Shown: piece by piece, positions 51,423-62,840 of the stretch
How the letters are laid out: every line of letters begins with the position of its first letter
Position numbering within the stretch: position 1 is the first letter of the stretch
Origin: Ischnura elegans
Lineage: Eukaryota > Arthropoda > Insecta > Odonata > Coenagrionidae
Direction of reading: 5' to 3'
DNA length: 64,000 nt
Assembly: GCF_921293095.1 (NCBI RefSeq)
Contig: NC_060252.1
Span: forward strand, 76,218,866-76,282,865
Position numbers and translations under genes: made by a program
Notes under the pieces: model-generated
The model's database searches: none
Seen by the model: the letters and a program-made list of their open reading frames with translations, nothing else
What the model was told of the DNA's origin: nothing

Positions 51423-54400
51423 TAACGAGTATATAATGCTTGAATTCTTCAAGCGTGTCGTGGTGGGTAAGGAGATATGGTGGTGTGAATGGTGGCCTGG
51501 TCCTGGGTCCATAAGTTGTTGAAAAGTATGAGAAATTCACCATGTCAAAGGTAAAGCCAGACGATTAATTTTATGAAAACTCATATTTGATATTAATTGG
51601 AACTTAGCCCATAGTCTTCATTAATTTCTATTTGACAGCAAGTGGAATACTAATATGTACTCACACACGAAATTTCATACCTCTAACTGAAATAGTTATT
51701 AAGATATGTCAATTTGCATATTTTCTACAATAATCGAATCGAACTTATGAATAAAGTGACATCTGTATTGAAAAATACACAAATCTATTCATACTTTCAT
51801 CAAAATATCAATACAATTTCATTCTATTCATCCATTATCTATAAACCTTCTCGAATATGCCCGTGGATACAAAATATTATGTTGTAAAGCAATGTGATAC
51901 ACCTTAAGTAATCGCATTTTCGATATATATCGAATGAGAGACTAAATACAAAACATATGTCCTATGTGCATTTTGAAGAATTTCAATATTTACTCATTTA
52001 CCAAATTTCATTCATCTACCTCAAATACTTTTCAAGTTATGTCAATATTCGTATTTGTTATAATAATCGAATCGATATTTCGAATATACTTACATACTAA
52101 AAGTAAAATGCTCTGAGATATTGATTAATATTCATTCTATGGTCATCCACTATCTCTCACCTTCTCAACTATGCCCGTGGATGCCAAAACCTACGTGGTA
52201 TAGCAAATCGATACATTTTAAGGAAACGAAGATTCGATATATATCGAATGTGAGGCTACATACAAAACGTATTTCCCCTTGGCATAATGAGAAATGCCAA
52301 TACGTACCCATTTACCAAATTTCTTTGATCTACCTGAAATACTTATCAAGTTATATCAATATTCGTATTTGCGATATTAATCGAATCGAACTAACGATTA
52401 TACTGACATCGGTACAGTGAAATACTCATTGCTATTGATTAAAGTCGCGTTCTATGGTCATCAAATATCTAATACCATCACAACTATGCCCGTGGATGCT
52501 AAATACTATGTGATATAGCAATTCGATATATTTTAATGAAAAGCGGATTCGATATATATCGAATGTGAGACGACATACAAAACGTATTTCCCCTGTGCGT
52601 TTTAGGAATACCAATATGTACCCATTCACCAAATTTCATTCATGTATCTCAAATAATTCTCAAGTTATGTCAATATTCGTATTTCATATAATAATCGAAT
52701 CGAACTTCGATTATAATGACATCTGTATGGTAAAATTCTCATATTTATTTCTTCTAATTTCATTCTATGGTGATCCACTATCTATTTCAATCACAACTAT
52801 GCCCGTAGATGCTTAATTTTTACGTAGTATAGCAATTCGATACATTTGAAGAAAACGCAGGTTCGATATATATCGATTGTGAGACGACATACAAAACGTT
52901 TATCCCCTGTGCATTATGCCAAATACCAATATGTACCCATTTACCAAATTTCATTCATCTACCTCAAACACTTCTCAAGTTATGTCAATATTCCTATTTC
53001 TTATTATAATCGAATCGAACGTTCGATTACACTGACATCTGTACGGCAAAATGCTCATGGCTATTGATTCGAAAATCATTCTATGGTCATCCACTATCTA
53101 TTACCATCGCACATATGCCCGTGAATGCCGAATCGTATGTGTTATAGCAATTCGATATATTTTAGGAAAACGCAGATTCGATATATATCGAATATGGGAC
53201 TACATGAAAAACATATTTATACATTCCATTATGAGGAATACCAATTTGTACCAATTTACCAAATTTCATTCATCTACCACAAAAACTTGTCAAGTTATCT
53301 CAATATTCATTTTAGTTAAAATGATCGAATCGAATAATTCGATTATACTTACATAGGTTTTGGGAATTACGCATATCATTTGTTTTTTTTCTATTGGTTG
53401 GTCGGTTCACATGTTATGCCGGCACAACTATCCCCGGAGTTGAGTATTCCAATAAATTATTAGCATTCGATAAAATCCAAGAAAACGTAGTTTCGATATA
53501 TATCGAAAGTAATGACCAGTACTGGACTACATTTTATTAGGTCAAATGCACAATACAATGATGTACCGTTTCGCCAAATTTCATAGGCTTAGGTGAAATA
53601 CTTTGAAAGTTATGCGCATTTCCGTTTCACCATAGCAGCAAAGACACCTTCTAAAGCATGGGCCCATGTCAATGCAAAATCCGTATACAAAACAAATGAG
53701 TGTCGCCTATGCGATACTGGTTTCATAATGAAAAAATCAATACTTTAAAAAGGTATGCCGTGAGGCTTTACTGGGTATAGTTCTGTCAGCCCTCCGCAAA
53801 TTTCACCCGCCTAAATACATGAATGGGATAGGGAAATGCGTGTATTTCTTCCGGAGACCGACCACCGCCCGTTTGGCGGAGAGGAATGGCGGCGATTGCC
53901 GCGGGCTCAAGAAAATAATTTGGGAAAAATTCGGAATGAAATAACTCGTTAAATATTACGAAATCTAAATAAAAATGAAAACCTGGACGTACCGGAGGTA
54001 CGTTTGTAGGCATGCTTTTTTGAGCTGAATAGCCTAATTTTGAAGCGCCAGCTCTCAAATCGATATTTATCGATCGTCCTATCTCGACAATGTTATTTCG
54101 ATAATGCTAATAAGTCGGAATCTTTTCGACATATGAAAATTCCGAGATTGCCAAAAAATCATGTAAAAAATTAAAAAAAATGTATTAGGCGGAGAACGTC
54201 CAACTACTTTGGCAAGTGGGTCAAAAAAAATTCCAAAGTTGGTCCATAAGAAAAGCATTGTCGATTTTTAAAAATTATTTCGACAATGATCGAAAGAGAT
54301 CGACGAAAATCTATGGTATCGAAAAATCGACCAAAAAATCTAGTTTACGTCAATGGGAGACGATTACCCTGAGACGCCTAGTTATGGCGTAATTAAGAAA

Positions 54401-54608
54401 ATAGTTTTAGTCCCATAAGGCTACCATGTTAATTCAACTCGATATATATCGAAAAGTATCGAATTTTTTTGAATTTTCAGATTTATTCTCCCGATGAATA
54501 TTTTTTTAGTTTTACCACCGAAAATTTCATCTCGATCGACCCGGTAGTTTGGGCTGTGAATTTGTATCAATGAGTCAATTGTTAATCGATTTGCAGCTTT
54601 TATATATG
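51423..54608 (-). mobile_element. Array 2 unit U10: Helitron-like unit next to Helitron copy 2
   Basis: 3.19 kb. TAACGAG at 51423, hairpin at 51438-51455, and an end block nearly identical to that at 10527-10640. Its monomers resemble U2 and U5 (e.g. near 52121). The core is at 53790-54608, with the hairpin near 53989 carrying the GGA loop. It is the extra unit that separates the U9 twin from Helitron copy 2, and it accounts for the offset change from 34543 (arrays) to 37720 (genes). Confidence 0.7.
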
Positions 54609-54623
54609 TAACGAGTATATAAT

Positions 54624-54641
54624 GCTTGAATATATCAAGCG
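54624..54641 (-). terminator. Helitron 3' terminal hairpin, copy 2
   Basis: GCTTGAATATATCAAGCG: a 6-bp stem (GCTTGA/TCAAGC) with loop ATATA, about 15 bases from the inferred end. The stem is the same as in copy 1, with a different loop. Confidence 0.5.
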
Positions 54642-55107
54642 TGTGTGAACAGGGTATTTGGACATGATAGTGTCATATGAGATCTAGTATTGATTCCGTA
54701 AGCAATTCAAGTATTCTCATAATTAGTCACTGAAACGGATGGGAAAAAGTGAATGTGTATCGTATGACACGCTGAAAATGTTGAAAGGGTCCATTTTGTG
54801 GTAAATAATTGTTAAGGGACACGCATATATTTATGGATAAGGTTCAAATACAACTATGTAAAGAAGAACTGGCAAATATAGTAAGACTTGAATACATAAT
54901 ATACCTTGCAGATTCTATGTATAACGATCGAATTCGGTTTTTTTAGACAGAAATTCTTTCGAGTATAATCTGAGGTTTTAGGCGAAATGGAGTGGAAATG
55001 GAACATAATGAAGAAGCATGAGCAATTTTCACAATTTTAAATATATTGGTACCAGCGAAACCGGTAGTACCAATAAATTTAAAATTTTTGAAATTGATCC
55101 TGCTTCT

Positions 55108-55284
55108 TCAATGGAAATTCTTTCCTTTTACTGTGGTTTTCCATGCTGACCCTTGAGGTACCACAAACAGCTCGTTAGGAACCCGTTTCCAGCATTCAAA
55201 CAAATGAATATGAATACCGATGGCCGGTCCATCGCGCCAATGATTGCGGACACCTTCTGTTTCACCAACTGGCAGGATCCCCAA
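55108..55284 (-). other. Conserved open fragment in Helitron 3' region, copy 2
   Basis: Counterpart of the 57-codon fragment at 17389-17562. It has the same frame with H to Q (PQGSAW) and N to K (VKGKN) changes and a stop one codon later (TGA). No ATG, no known family. Confidence 0.3.
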
Positions 55285-56856
55285 TCATTGACGCCCTACT
55301 GCCACCATAATTAAGACGCCTTCGAAACAGGCCCCATTACCCTAAAAATACTTTGCTGATTAACATTAATGATAAGATAGGTGCCAACAATCAAATATTG
55401 CAGCAGAATTCTTGACTCATCCACGTGATAACACAACTCCACAGTCCTGTGTAAGAAATTTTAATTTTTTTTCCTTTTTTATTACATGCATAAAATAATA
55501 ATCATTCTTGTTCTGAATAAATATGTATTCCCCACCAGCAATGCGGAACCTCCACGCATTTCAGTTAATGTCAAAATCATATTACATCACTCATACCGGG
55601 GATAAGTTAGTTGATATAATGTAAATAAAATTTATAACACCGTACTCCAAAGAACCTCCTCTTGGAGCACATGCACTAATATATCATGCTAGGTGCATCT
55701 TATGAAAGAGTCGACATACATAATATGGTGTACTAATATATTTCCTACACTACAACTATTAATTTTCTATTCTACCGTTTTAAATTTATTTGTAGTTATG
55801 GTTTTTGTTTTCCCTTACATGCATAAATCACTATTTCTTAATAGTGTGTTAAAAAAAATTGTCCTCCAGTCATGCGGAACTTCGAAGTTTTCGAAGTTAT
55901 ACGGAAATAATGAAATAATGTGATGGAAAAACAAAGTTCATTTTGATGAAACAACATGCAATACTAAAAAATTAATATACTATTTTTGCATTTTAGTTTT
56001 TTCATTTTTTTGGGTTTTTGTATTTTTTAAATTAAAACGACTACTGTTTCTACCTACGAATTACGAAACTAATCCCCTCCATTTCCCTAGTCTTCAATCT
56101 TCTTGGATACCTCTCTCTCTCTCTGCGGTGGAAACACCCGTGGTGCCTTCTCCCCCCTACGCCGGAGACCAGCCGTTCACAGCGTCCTAATGGGTCTCCG
56201 TAAAATATAGAACGATTACGATGGAAGGCACGTAGGGTCATCACACACCCTATCCCTATGGCCAGTACTCGGCCTTCACATGTCCCTACTCTACAATCTT
56301 CTTGGTGACCAACTCTTTCGAGCGAGGATAAGGTCACCCTAAGCACCTCAAAGCGTAGACATGGAAGGCATTCTCGTACTTCTCGTAGCAATCCTACACA
56401 ACTCAGCGCAGCGCATGTTTATGGATTCGGATAGTGAATACGCAGGTGGATGGTCTTCTTTTTCTCGTACGAAATCTTCGAGGATGATGCGGGCAGAATG
56501 AGGGCACTCTTTCAATGTTCTTTCTTCAATTACAAAAATTTTTACTTCTGTCTTCTGCTCTTCGAGACCTTCCCAAGGCTATATACTATTTCCCATGGGA
56601 GAAAACAATACTACTTTGGCCTTTGTCAGGAATGATTAAATTTTCATTGGCATTCATTTACTGCGACGCCTTCATTGGACACCGGTTCCCGATTACTTGA
56701 ATTCTATATTATTTCTGTTAAAAGCATTTTTAAACCGTGAATTACGCGAGGAAATAGTCACCGTGACCATAAAATGTAAGCGTCATTGTTGTGTTTCTAT
56801 TTGAGTGAACTTTTTCAAAAATTACATGTTTTCCCGGGAAAACGTATCTATCGTGT
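55285..56856 (-). other. 3' non-coding region of Helitron copy 2
   Basis: Aligns with 17563-19136. It includes the CT-repeat-bearing frame at 56050-56391 whose C-terminus differs from copy 1 through a 2-bp length change. No gene called. Confidence 0.45.
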
Positions 56857-59800
56857 TCATGTATCTAATAGTTCTTTCATAACGATATTAATTGTGTGGG
56901 CCCTGTCATTACTTACTCTGTTTTCGGTTACTAAGACTTTCACGTCGTTCACTGATCTCACGCGGCCTAGAGCAACGTACAACTGACCGTGAGAAAATAC
57001 ATCGCTCCGCAAATCGACGCCTACTTTTTCCAGGGTCTGGCCTTGAGACTTATTTATAGTGACTCCGTACGCCACTTTCAAAGGAAATTGTTTACGGATC
57101 ATTTCTATCCCTGAATTTGAAACGGCAAATTTAAAAGGTATTCTAGGGATCATTACTGTGTCTGTCGCATTCGGAATTCTAGCTTCAATGAATCGCCGGG
57201 ATATTTTCTCTACGATAACTTTCGTCCCGTTAACTAAACGATCTTCAAAGCTGATGTTTCTAATCAATATGGCCACGCAGCCAACCTTCAACTCTAGAAT
57301 GTGGTCAGGGACACCCGAGTGACTTATAGCATTGAGAACGTCCGAGTGAATTAGTGTATTATCCACCGCCCCCGCGCACGGTGGTGTGCTATCGGCGCTG
57401 CACAGGCGAACAATTTCTCCCGGTATCATGTCCAATACGAATCTATTTATTTCCGAGATGTTATGATTAGTCCCCGACAGAATGGCGCGGTTACAGCATA
57501 GGGCTGGATTACTTAAAACATCAGCGGGATACACGAAATCTATAAGCTCCTGCAATGATGTTGTGAATGAAATACTACCGAGAGGAATAGTTTGATATTC
57601 CCCCATCGCTACGGTTGGGACTCTATCTTCCCCGACAGCAAGAACGAACTCTGAGTACGCACGATCGTCGCGAGAGCGAAGAATTGAACGGAGTTTTTTC
57701 TTAATAATTATAGGCCATAATTCAGATGACTTAAGTGAAGCGCCGATTATGTCGGCCTTTGACCCATCTGGAATAATAGGCGGTATTTGTCTGAAATCGC
57801 CGGCTAGCACCACAACTTTCCCCCCGAACGCCGCTTCCACCTGACAAATATCCCTCAATGATCGGTCGAGTATGTTTATTGTGTTTTTATGTGACATGGG
57901 CGCCTCATCCCAAATGATTAACGAAGCCCTACGTATCAGATCGGCTCTCTGGCTCCCTCCGGTAATGCCGCACGGTGCATTTGGGTCGTCCGTCTCTAGC
58001 GGTAATTGAAACATTGAATGCGCGGTGATACCCCCTTCGTGATTCAAAGCAGCTATTCCCGTTGAGGCTGTGCATAACACGATGGCGCCCTCTGCACGCA
58101 TCCTAGCCGTCAGGTGATTTAAAACCACGGTTTTCCCCGTCCCGCTTGGCCCATCAATAAAAAATACTCTATCCCTCATCTGAACATTCCTAACGGCGGT
58201 TATTACGGCGTCGACAACGCTAAGCTGTTCCTCGGTCAGCTTGGGACGCCACTCCTCAACTGCCCTGGCGGCGTCCTCGGGATTCCATCGTACCTCTTCT
58301 CGACCGAGTTCCGTAGTTACGTCTTCGACCTCAGGAAGACCCATGTCCCTCAAACATCTTCCGTGAGGACGAAGCATGTGATCTATATCGCATAACGCGT
58401 GATGGTAGGCCGCTCTTTCCTCGAAACGTCCCGAGTAGTCCTCGCTCAGGGGGCCCTTGAATCTTTCCCAAAGAACGGCTGCGGGAGCACCAAACATTAT
58501 TACGGCGAAGAAGAGTTGTCGCAGGGCTCTTCCCGTCTTGAAAGTCGCAGCCTCTTCTAGCGCGTGTCCGTATTCGTCCAGTTCGTCGAGCAACCCTCTT
58601 GCCATTGCCGCTTCTTGGAAGGATCCGTAGGTAACGGCGTCTACGGTGCGCAACTCCTCGTAACTCCTACACGGGAATCGCGCCAGGAGCATTCTGAGAA
58701 AAAACAATTCCCCCAGCGTGGGGGAGAGCCACCGAAGTCGAGCTACGCTGCTTCCACGCAGTCGCTTATGAATGAAATGATTTCCATTGGCGAAAGGAAT
58801 GCTCCCTGGCTTAGCGGTCGTATCCACTACGTACTGTTCGTAAAAATCTATCAACGTCAGCGGCGTTAATTCTGGATCGTCCGGCCTATTCAAATACAAC
58901 GTCAACTTGGATTTGCTCCTCTGAAGCGCCTCCCTCTCCTGCCCTGGGCGGAATATAACGTTATCCTGCTGAGGGAGATGGATTGGTAAATTTAACACGG
59001 TCGGTTCCCGGCAACTGACGTCATATTCTAATATACGCCATAAGGCCTCGCAGGCACTGATGTATCGGAGGTTGGCGTAGTTTTCTACTTCGTCCATCGA
59101 CTGGTCCTCTACGATCGCTACTCTCGCGCGGTCTGGTCCCTTATTTATGTATTTGAATAAATACTTGACTACTCTTTGACTCGTGGCCACTTCGAGATTA
59201 CAGTGGCATTCCATTAGGAGGAGAACCGCAGGATTGTAAGGGACGATCCACTCATCCGTGACGACCCGGTTCCTTCCCATCTCGACGGTCCTATCGCAAG
59301 GTCTACGGTAAAGAATGAACCCTCTCCGGTCGGCGTGGGTTACTTCGTTTGCCGACCGCGGATAACGCTTCGAACATTTCCCGGTTTCCCTGTCCATGCA
59401 CGGTGCATTCGCGTTATTAATGCCGCATGGTCCGTGAACCATATGTTGAATGACCAACGTGTGAAGTCTGCCATTCGCCTCCTCTCTCGGTGGAATGGTG
59501 GCCCTAACGAAAGAATCTATCTCGGCTGACTGCGTCGGTCCCCCACCGGCGACCCGAAAAGCGATGTGTGCGTGGGGAAGGCCACGCTTCTGAAACTCTA
59601 TCACGTACAGAATGTAAATCAGCTCCCCGAAAATAACGCCGTTCTTAATGCCATTAAGGAGTTTACGAAGCTTTTCCTGAAAAACTCTCACGCATAAATC
59701 TGGCCGATCGACTGCATTCTCACCCGGGTTTAAGCTAGATCTAATCTCGACCCAGGACGGATTACACGTTACGGTAAGAAAAAAACTGGGTTTCCCTTTC

Positions 59801-61301
59801 CTCGAAACCAACGCCATTGCATCGAGATAACGAACCTGCATGTAGCGGGGACTATTCGTGAACGTCGACGGCAGGTACACCTTCCCTGGCACAATGTCTC
59901 CCTCAGCGGCAATTGACTCGTCTAGCTCCTGTCTCGAGGCGATTCTCAAAATGTTACGCTGATTAAACTTGACGTATTGCAGACGCGCCTCTTCTGCGCG
60001 GCACCACATGTCTACGAAATACTCCTGAGAAAGCCGACGCAAAAACGTGAATCTTGGCTCTGAGAGGAGAAGTTTCCTATAATATTTAACCTGACTAATT
60101 TTATTACCCGTGCGATCGCGCAGGGCGGGTGACCATCCCGATGACGCATGCGGGAATATAAGAGGATATTGCAACGCCTCGTACGTCTCACTCAAATAAT
60201 GTACCTGATGGGGTTTCGCCTCTCCTTTTCTCCATACAACGACCTGGTGCGGATGATACTCGAAATTTGTGCTCAAGATTCCAGCTATCTCATTCGTCGC
60301 GGGTGCATCTCCCAGTACGGGTCCCTCAACTCTCCTAGAGGTCTGTTTGAAAACCAAGTGCGCCGACTCGGAGACGTGTTCATGGAGGTTTCGCAAATCT
60401 GCAATTAGGCGATTGACCTGACCAAGGTATTCCATGACGTCAGTGACCACGTCCTGCCTCAATTCTATTTCCCTCGCTAACCTGAGTCGCTCCTGCGGGT
60501 CCTCTACGTATAACGCCATATTATTTTTCTCCCCTTTCCAGCTCAAATCGAATACGCGGTGGTAAATCCTGCCCTGAATCTTTACGAAGGCAACACCTGC
60601 GTCGGGATTTTGAAATTTACCACTAACCCCCAAAGCGGAAAAAGCGAAAAAGTTGTTGAAAGCCCGCGCGTTTTTTAAAAAATAGTTATCGGAATAAAAA
60701 GGAGCCTCAAGACGCGGTAAAGCATTAACCATGTAATCCCCGCCCCCACAGCACCATCGCGTCCTTTTACTTTCCTCCGCGAAGAGCGCGGCTCCACAGT
60801 AAGGACAATGGAATGTTCTCTCTGACCTCAACGACTCAACTTGCAGCCTGAGGGATGGTACGTGCTCTAGATTCTCGCCGGGAAAATTTCCTAGGCACAT
60901 TACATTCGACAACGCTGGACCGGCATACCCTGGTATAAATTGACGGACACGGGTGTTCACATCTCTGTTATAACGGTTTGCGGCTGCCCGGTGTAAATCA
61001 GGATTTGCTACATTGCATTGGACAACGGCCTGACTGCGAGCCTCTCGATTTCTCTCTGCAAATCTTTGTGCGGCTTCTCTAACAACCTCGGGATTATCTT
61101 GATTATACCGCTGTGATGCGGCAATATGGACCTCAGGGTGGTCGTCCGCATATCGCTGAACAGCCTCACGGTTGACATTGGGATTTTTAGAGGCATATTT
61201 CTTTGACGCAATATTACGTTGCTGAGACCGAGTTAGGCTGGAAGTTTTCGGTCTCCCTCTCCTGCTTTTACACGGCCTACCTCGCTTTTTCGGAGGGACG
61301 C
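56857..61301 (-). CDS. Helitron Rep/helicase (RepHel), main exon, copy 2
   Basis: Same length (4445 bp) and exon limits as copy 1; acceptor TTTTTTTTTAAG|GCGTCCC. From the internal GTG it has 1367 codons, and upstream codons add AT-hooks (KKRGRPCKSRRGRPK) and degenerate 14-residue repeats. HUH (HAH 463-465), Y600/Y604, Walker A GPSGTGKT, Walker B DE, GDFRQIPP and ALGRVRS are all intact and no stop is seen. By eye about 33 residues differ from copy 1 over the last ~1280, mostly conservative, but about 19 differ in the first ~80 (e.g. CPYC for CPSC). Both copies therefore keep coding capacity, which suggests selection or recent activity. Confidence 0.93.
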
Positions 61302-61530
61302 CTTAAAAAAAAAGGAATGTAAAATTTATTACTACATGTATACTATACTTGGGGATTGTGAATTTAAAAAAGAAACAAAAGTGAAATAAGAATATTTTTG
61401 AGATATTTTTTAAAAACCGAATATGAAAATGTTTGTGTCGAATACTTTTTCTTTCACAACACATAATTACTGTCAAATTAAAAATTATTAAATATTAATA
61501 CTAAGAATATTAAAAGATAGGAAAAATTAC
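61302..61530 (-). other. Intron of RepHel gene, copy 2
   Basis: 229-bp AT-rich intron with donor G|GTAATT and a T-rich acceptor ending TTAAG. Its position and phase match the 238-bp intron of copy 1. Confidence 0.65.
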
Positions 61531-61648
61531 CTGACGTCAAGGGCTCTGAATCGGCGACGGATGAACCGTCAGAATCCGACGTTGAAGAATCATATACCCG
61601 GACAGTCAGTTTTGGTCTGATACCTGATTTGAAGAAATAGCAACTGAT
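61531..61648 (-). CDS. RepHel upstream exon, copy 2
   Basis: 118 bp, acceptor CTCTCTTTAG|ATCAG and donor GACGTCAG|GTAATT. It encodes ISCYFFKSGIRP, a variable middle, then STSDSDGSS and VADSEPLTS. The conserved ends flanking a variable middle match copy 1 in frame and length. No start codon, so at least one more exon lies upstream (to the right). Confidence 0.7.
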
Positions 61649-62099
61649 CTAAAGAGAGCTGGATATTTAATGTGGATATGATAATGGGAAATAAATTAAA
61701 ATATGAAAATTTTGTACTTAAATTATAACTGATAACAAAAAAAGATAGCATAATCTTTGAAATGTAATAAATATTGAAACGCTGACGCAAAACTTATCCA
61801 ATAGGTGAAAAAAACGCAACGTCTTAAATAGACGGTATATATAATGAATTCTAATATATTTTCGTGATGCTGATTAATTATTGAATTTCAAAAATATTTG
61901 CTGAATCTTGAATCCGTCAGAGTTATGATTGACACATCTTGTCGAAAATCATAGTAAAAAATCATTTGTGACATCCCATTGTAAATAATTAAAACATGAC
62001 ATTTTGACACCGTGGCGTGACGGAAAGAATAGCAAGATATGGGTGAGCTCCATCTCCATCGCTGCCGACGTTTCGATAGAATCCTTTTATATCGTCATT
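61649..62099. other. Helitron copy 2 upstream DNA, no gene
   Basis: AT-rich; alignable to 23938-24260 up to about 61990 (e.g. GAAAATCATAGT), not beyond. No coding signal. Confidence 0.4.
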
Positions 62100-62840
62100 C
62101 ATACGGTTGTAGCCTGCGCAATTCCGTGTCGCGTGTGGAACGGTATTTCCGCCTTAGCCCGCAGGGCTGCCAGAAGCGGTGCCCCCTCTACCAAACTCCC
62201 CCCTCCTTCCCCTCTCCTAAATTTCTCCCCTCCTCGTTCCTACACGCCGAGCTGCAAACTGTAGGGCTCAGCGAAGCTCCCCCTACCTTACGCAAGCACC
62301 TCCACCCCTCGCTTCAGCACTTCTTCCCAGAACATCCATCGTTTTCGCGCACCCTAAATACCGCACACGTTGATAATAGTAACACTAAAATCGCCATTCA
62401 AAATCCGTGTGCACCTTACAATGGTGTACGGAAGTCCTTCAGTTTTCGCTTGTAACAGCGAATTAAAGTGAGATAAGAAGCAATAGGTTTAATAATACTG
62501 AGGACTATTGGAAAGCTTGCAAATTCAGTTATCGGGAAGAAAAAGTGGAGGTTTCTCTACGAATTTTATAACACAGGAAACTATGGCAGGGTTAAGTCAT
62601 ATGAGGATTCCCCTTCCTGGACAACATTACTTCACCGTTACAAAAGAAATGAAAATCGTTAGCAGCTGTTAACCCGTCGTAGACACAGGAGTTTCAAACA
62701 TTTACATTAAATTACTCTATAAACATCCTCCTTCGACGCTCATACCCACACTGAACATACTGCTGTCTGTACGCGCCATTGAAATACCCTTGAAAAACAG
62801 TCAAATATCCATGTATTTGACTAACAATCAACAATTAACA
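62100..62840. repeat. Rearranged upstream repeat, part 1
   Basis: 62100-62580 matches the C-rich and following part of the 1-kb repeat of copy 1 (25600-26080), e.g. GCCCGCAGGGCTGCCAGAAG. At ~62590 it jumps to sequence matching 27756-27990. Relative to copy 1 about 1.7 kb between these points is absent here. Confidence 0.6.

Larger units (their letters stand above)
54609..61990 (-). mobile_element. Autonomous Helitron, copy 2 (3' end defined, 5' end not located)
   Basis: Same structure and orientation as copy 1, with 3' end TAACGAG at 54609, a variant hairpin, 3' non-coding DNA to 56856, main exon 56857-61301, intron and small exon 61531-61648. Collinear similarity to copy 1 extends to about 61990, then the flanks are rearranged. 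Similarity is high on the left part and drops sharply right of about 60.7 kb. Confidence 0.75.

Noticed and set aside
7172..53400. Repeated ~99-codon plus-strand open frames (ICPWMPNRMCYSN... type) in the monomers as a protein family
   Set aside because: 315 is divisible by three, so an open frame recurs automatically. Two overlapping frames stay open at once, substitutions between monomers change residues freely, and starts and stops shift. No domain is recognisable.
12942..54058. Recurrent minus-strand frame (MRAGASKLGYSAQKS...) in unit cores as a gene
   Set aside because: It recurs because the core DNA is conserved. Its length varies from 69 to 90 codons with frame changes, and it overlaps the hairpin cluster, which explains the conservation better.
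7300..54500. CRISPR array or bacterial operon
   Set aside because: Monomers are 315 bp with no short-repeat/variable-spacer pattern, and introns, LINE and Helitron content show a eukaryotic genome.
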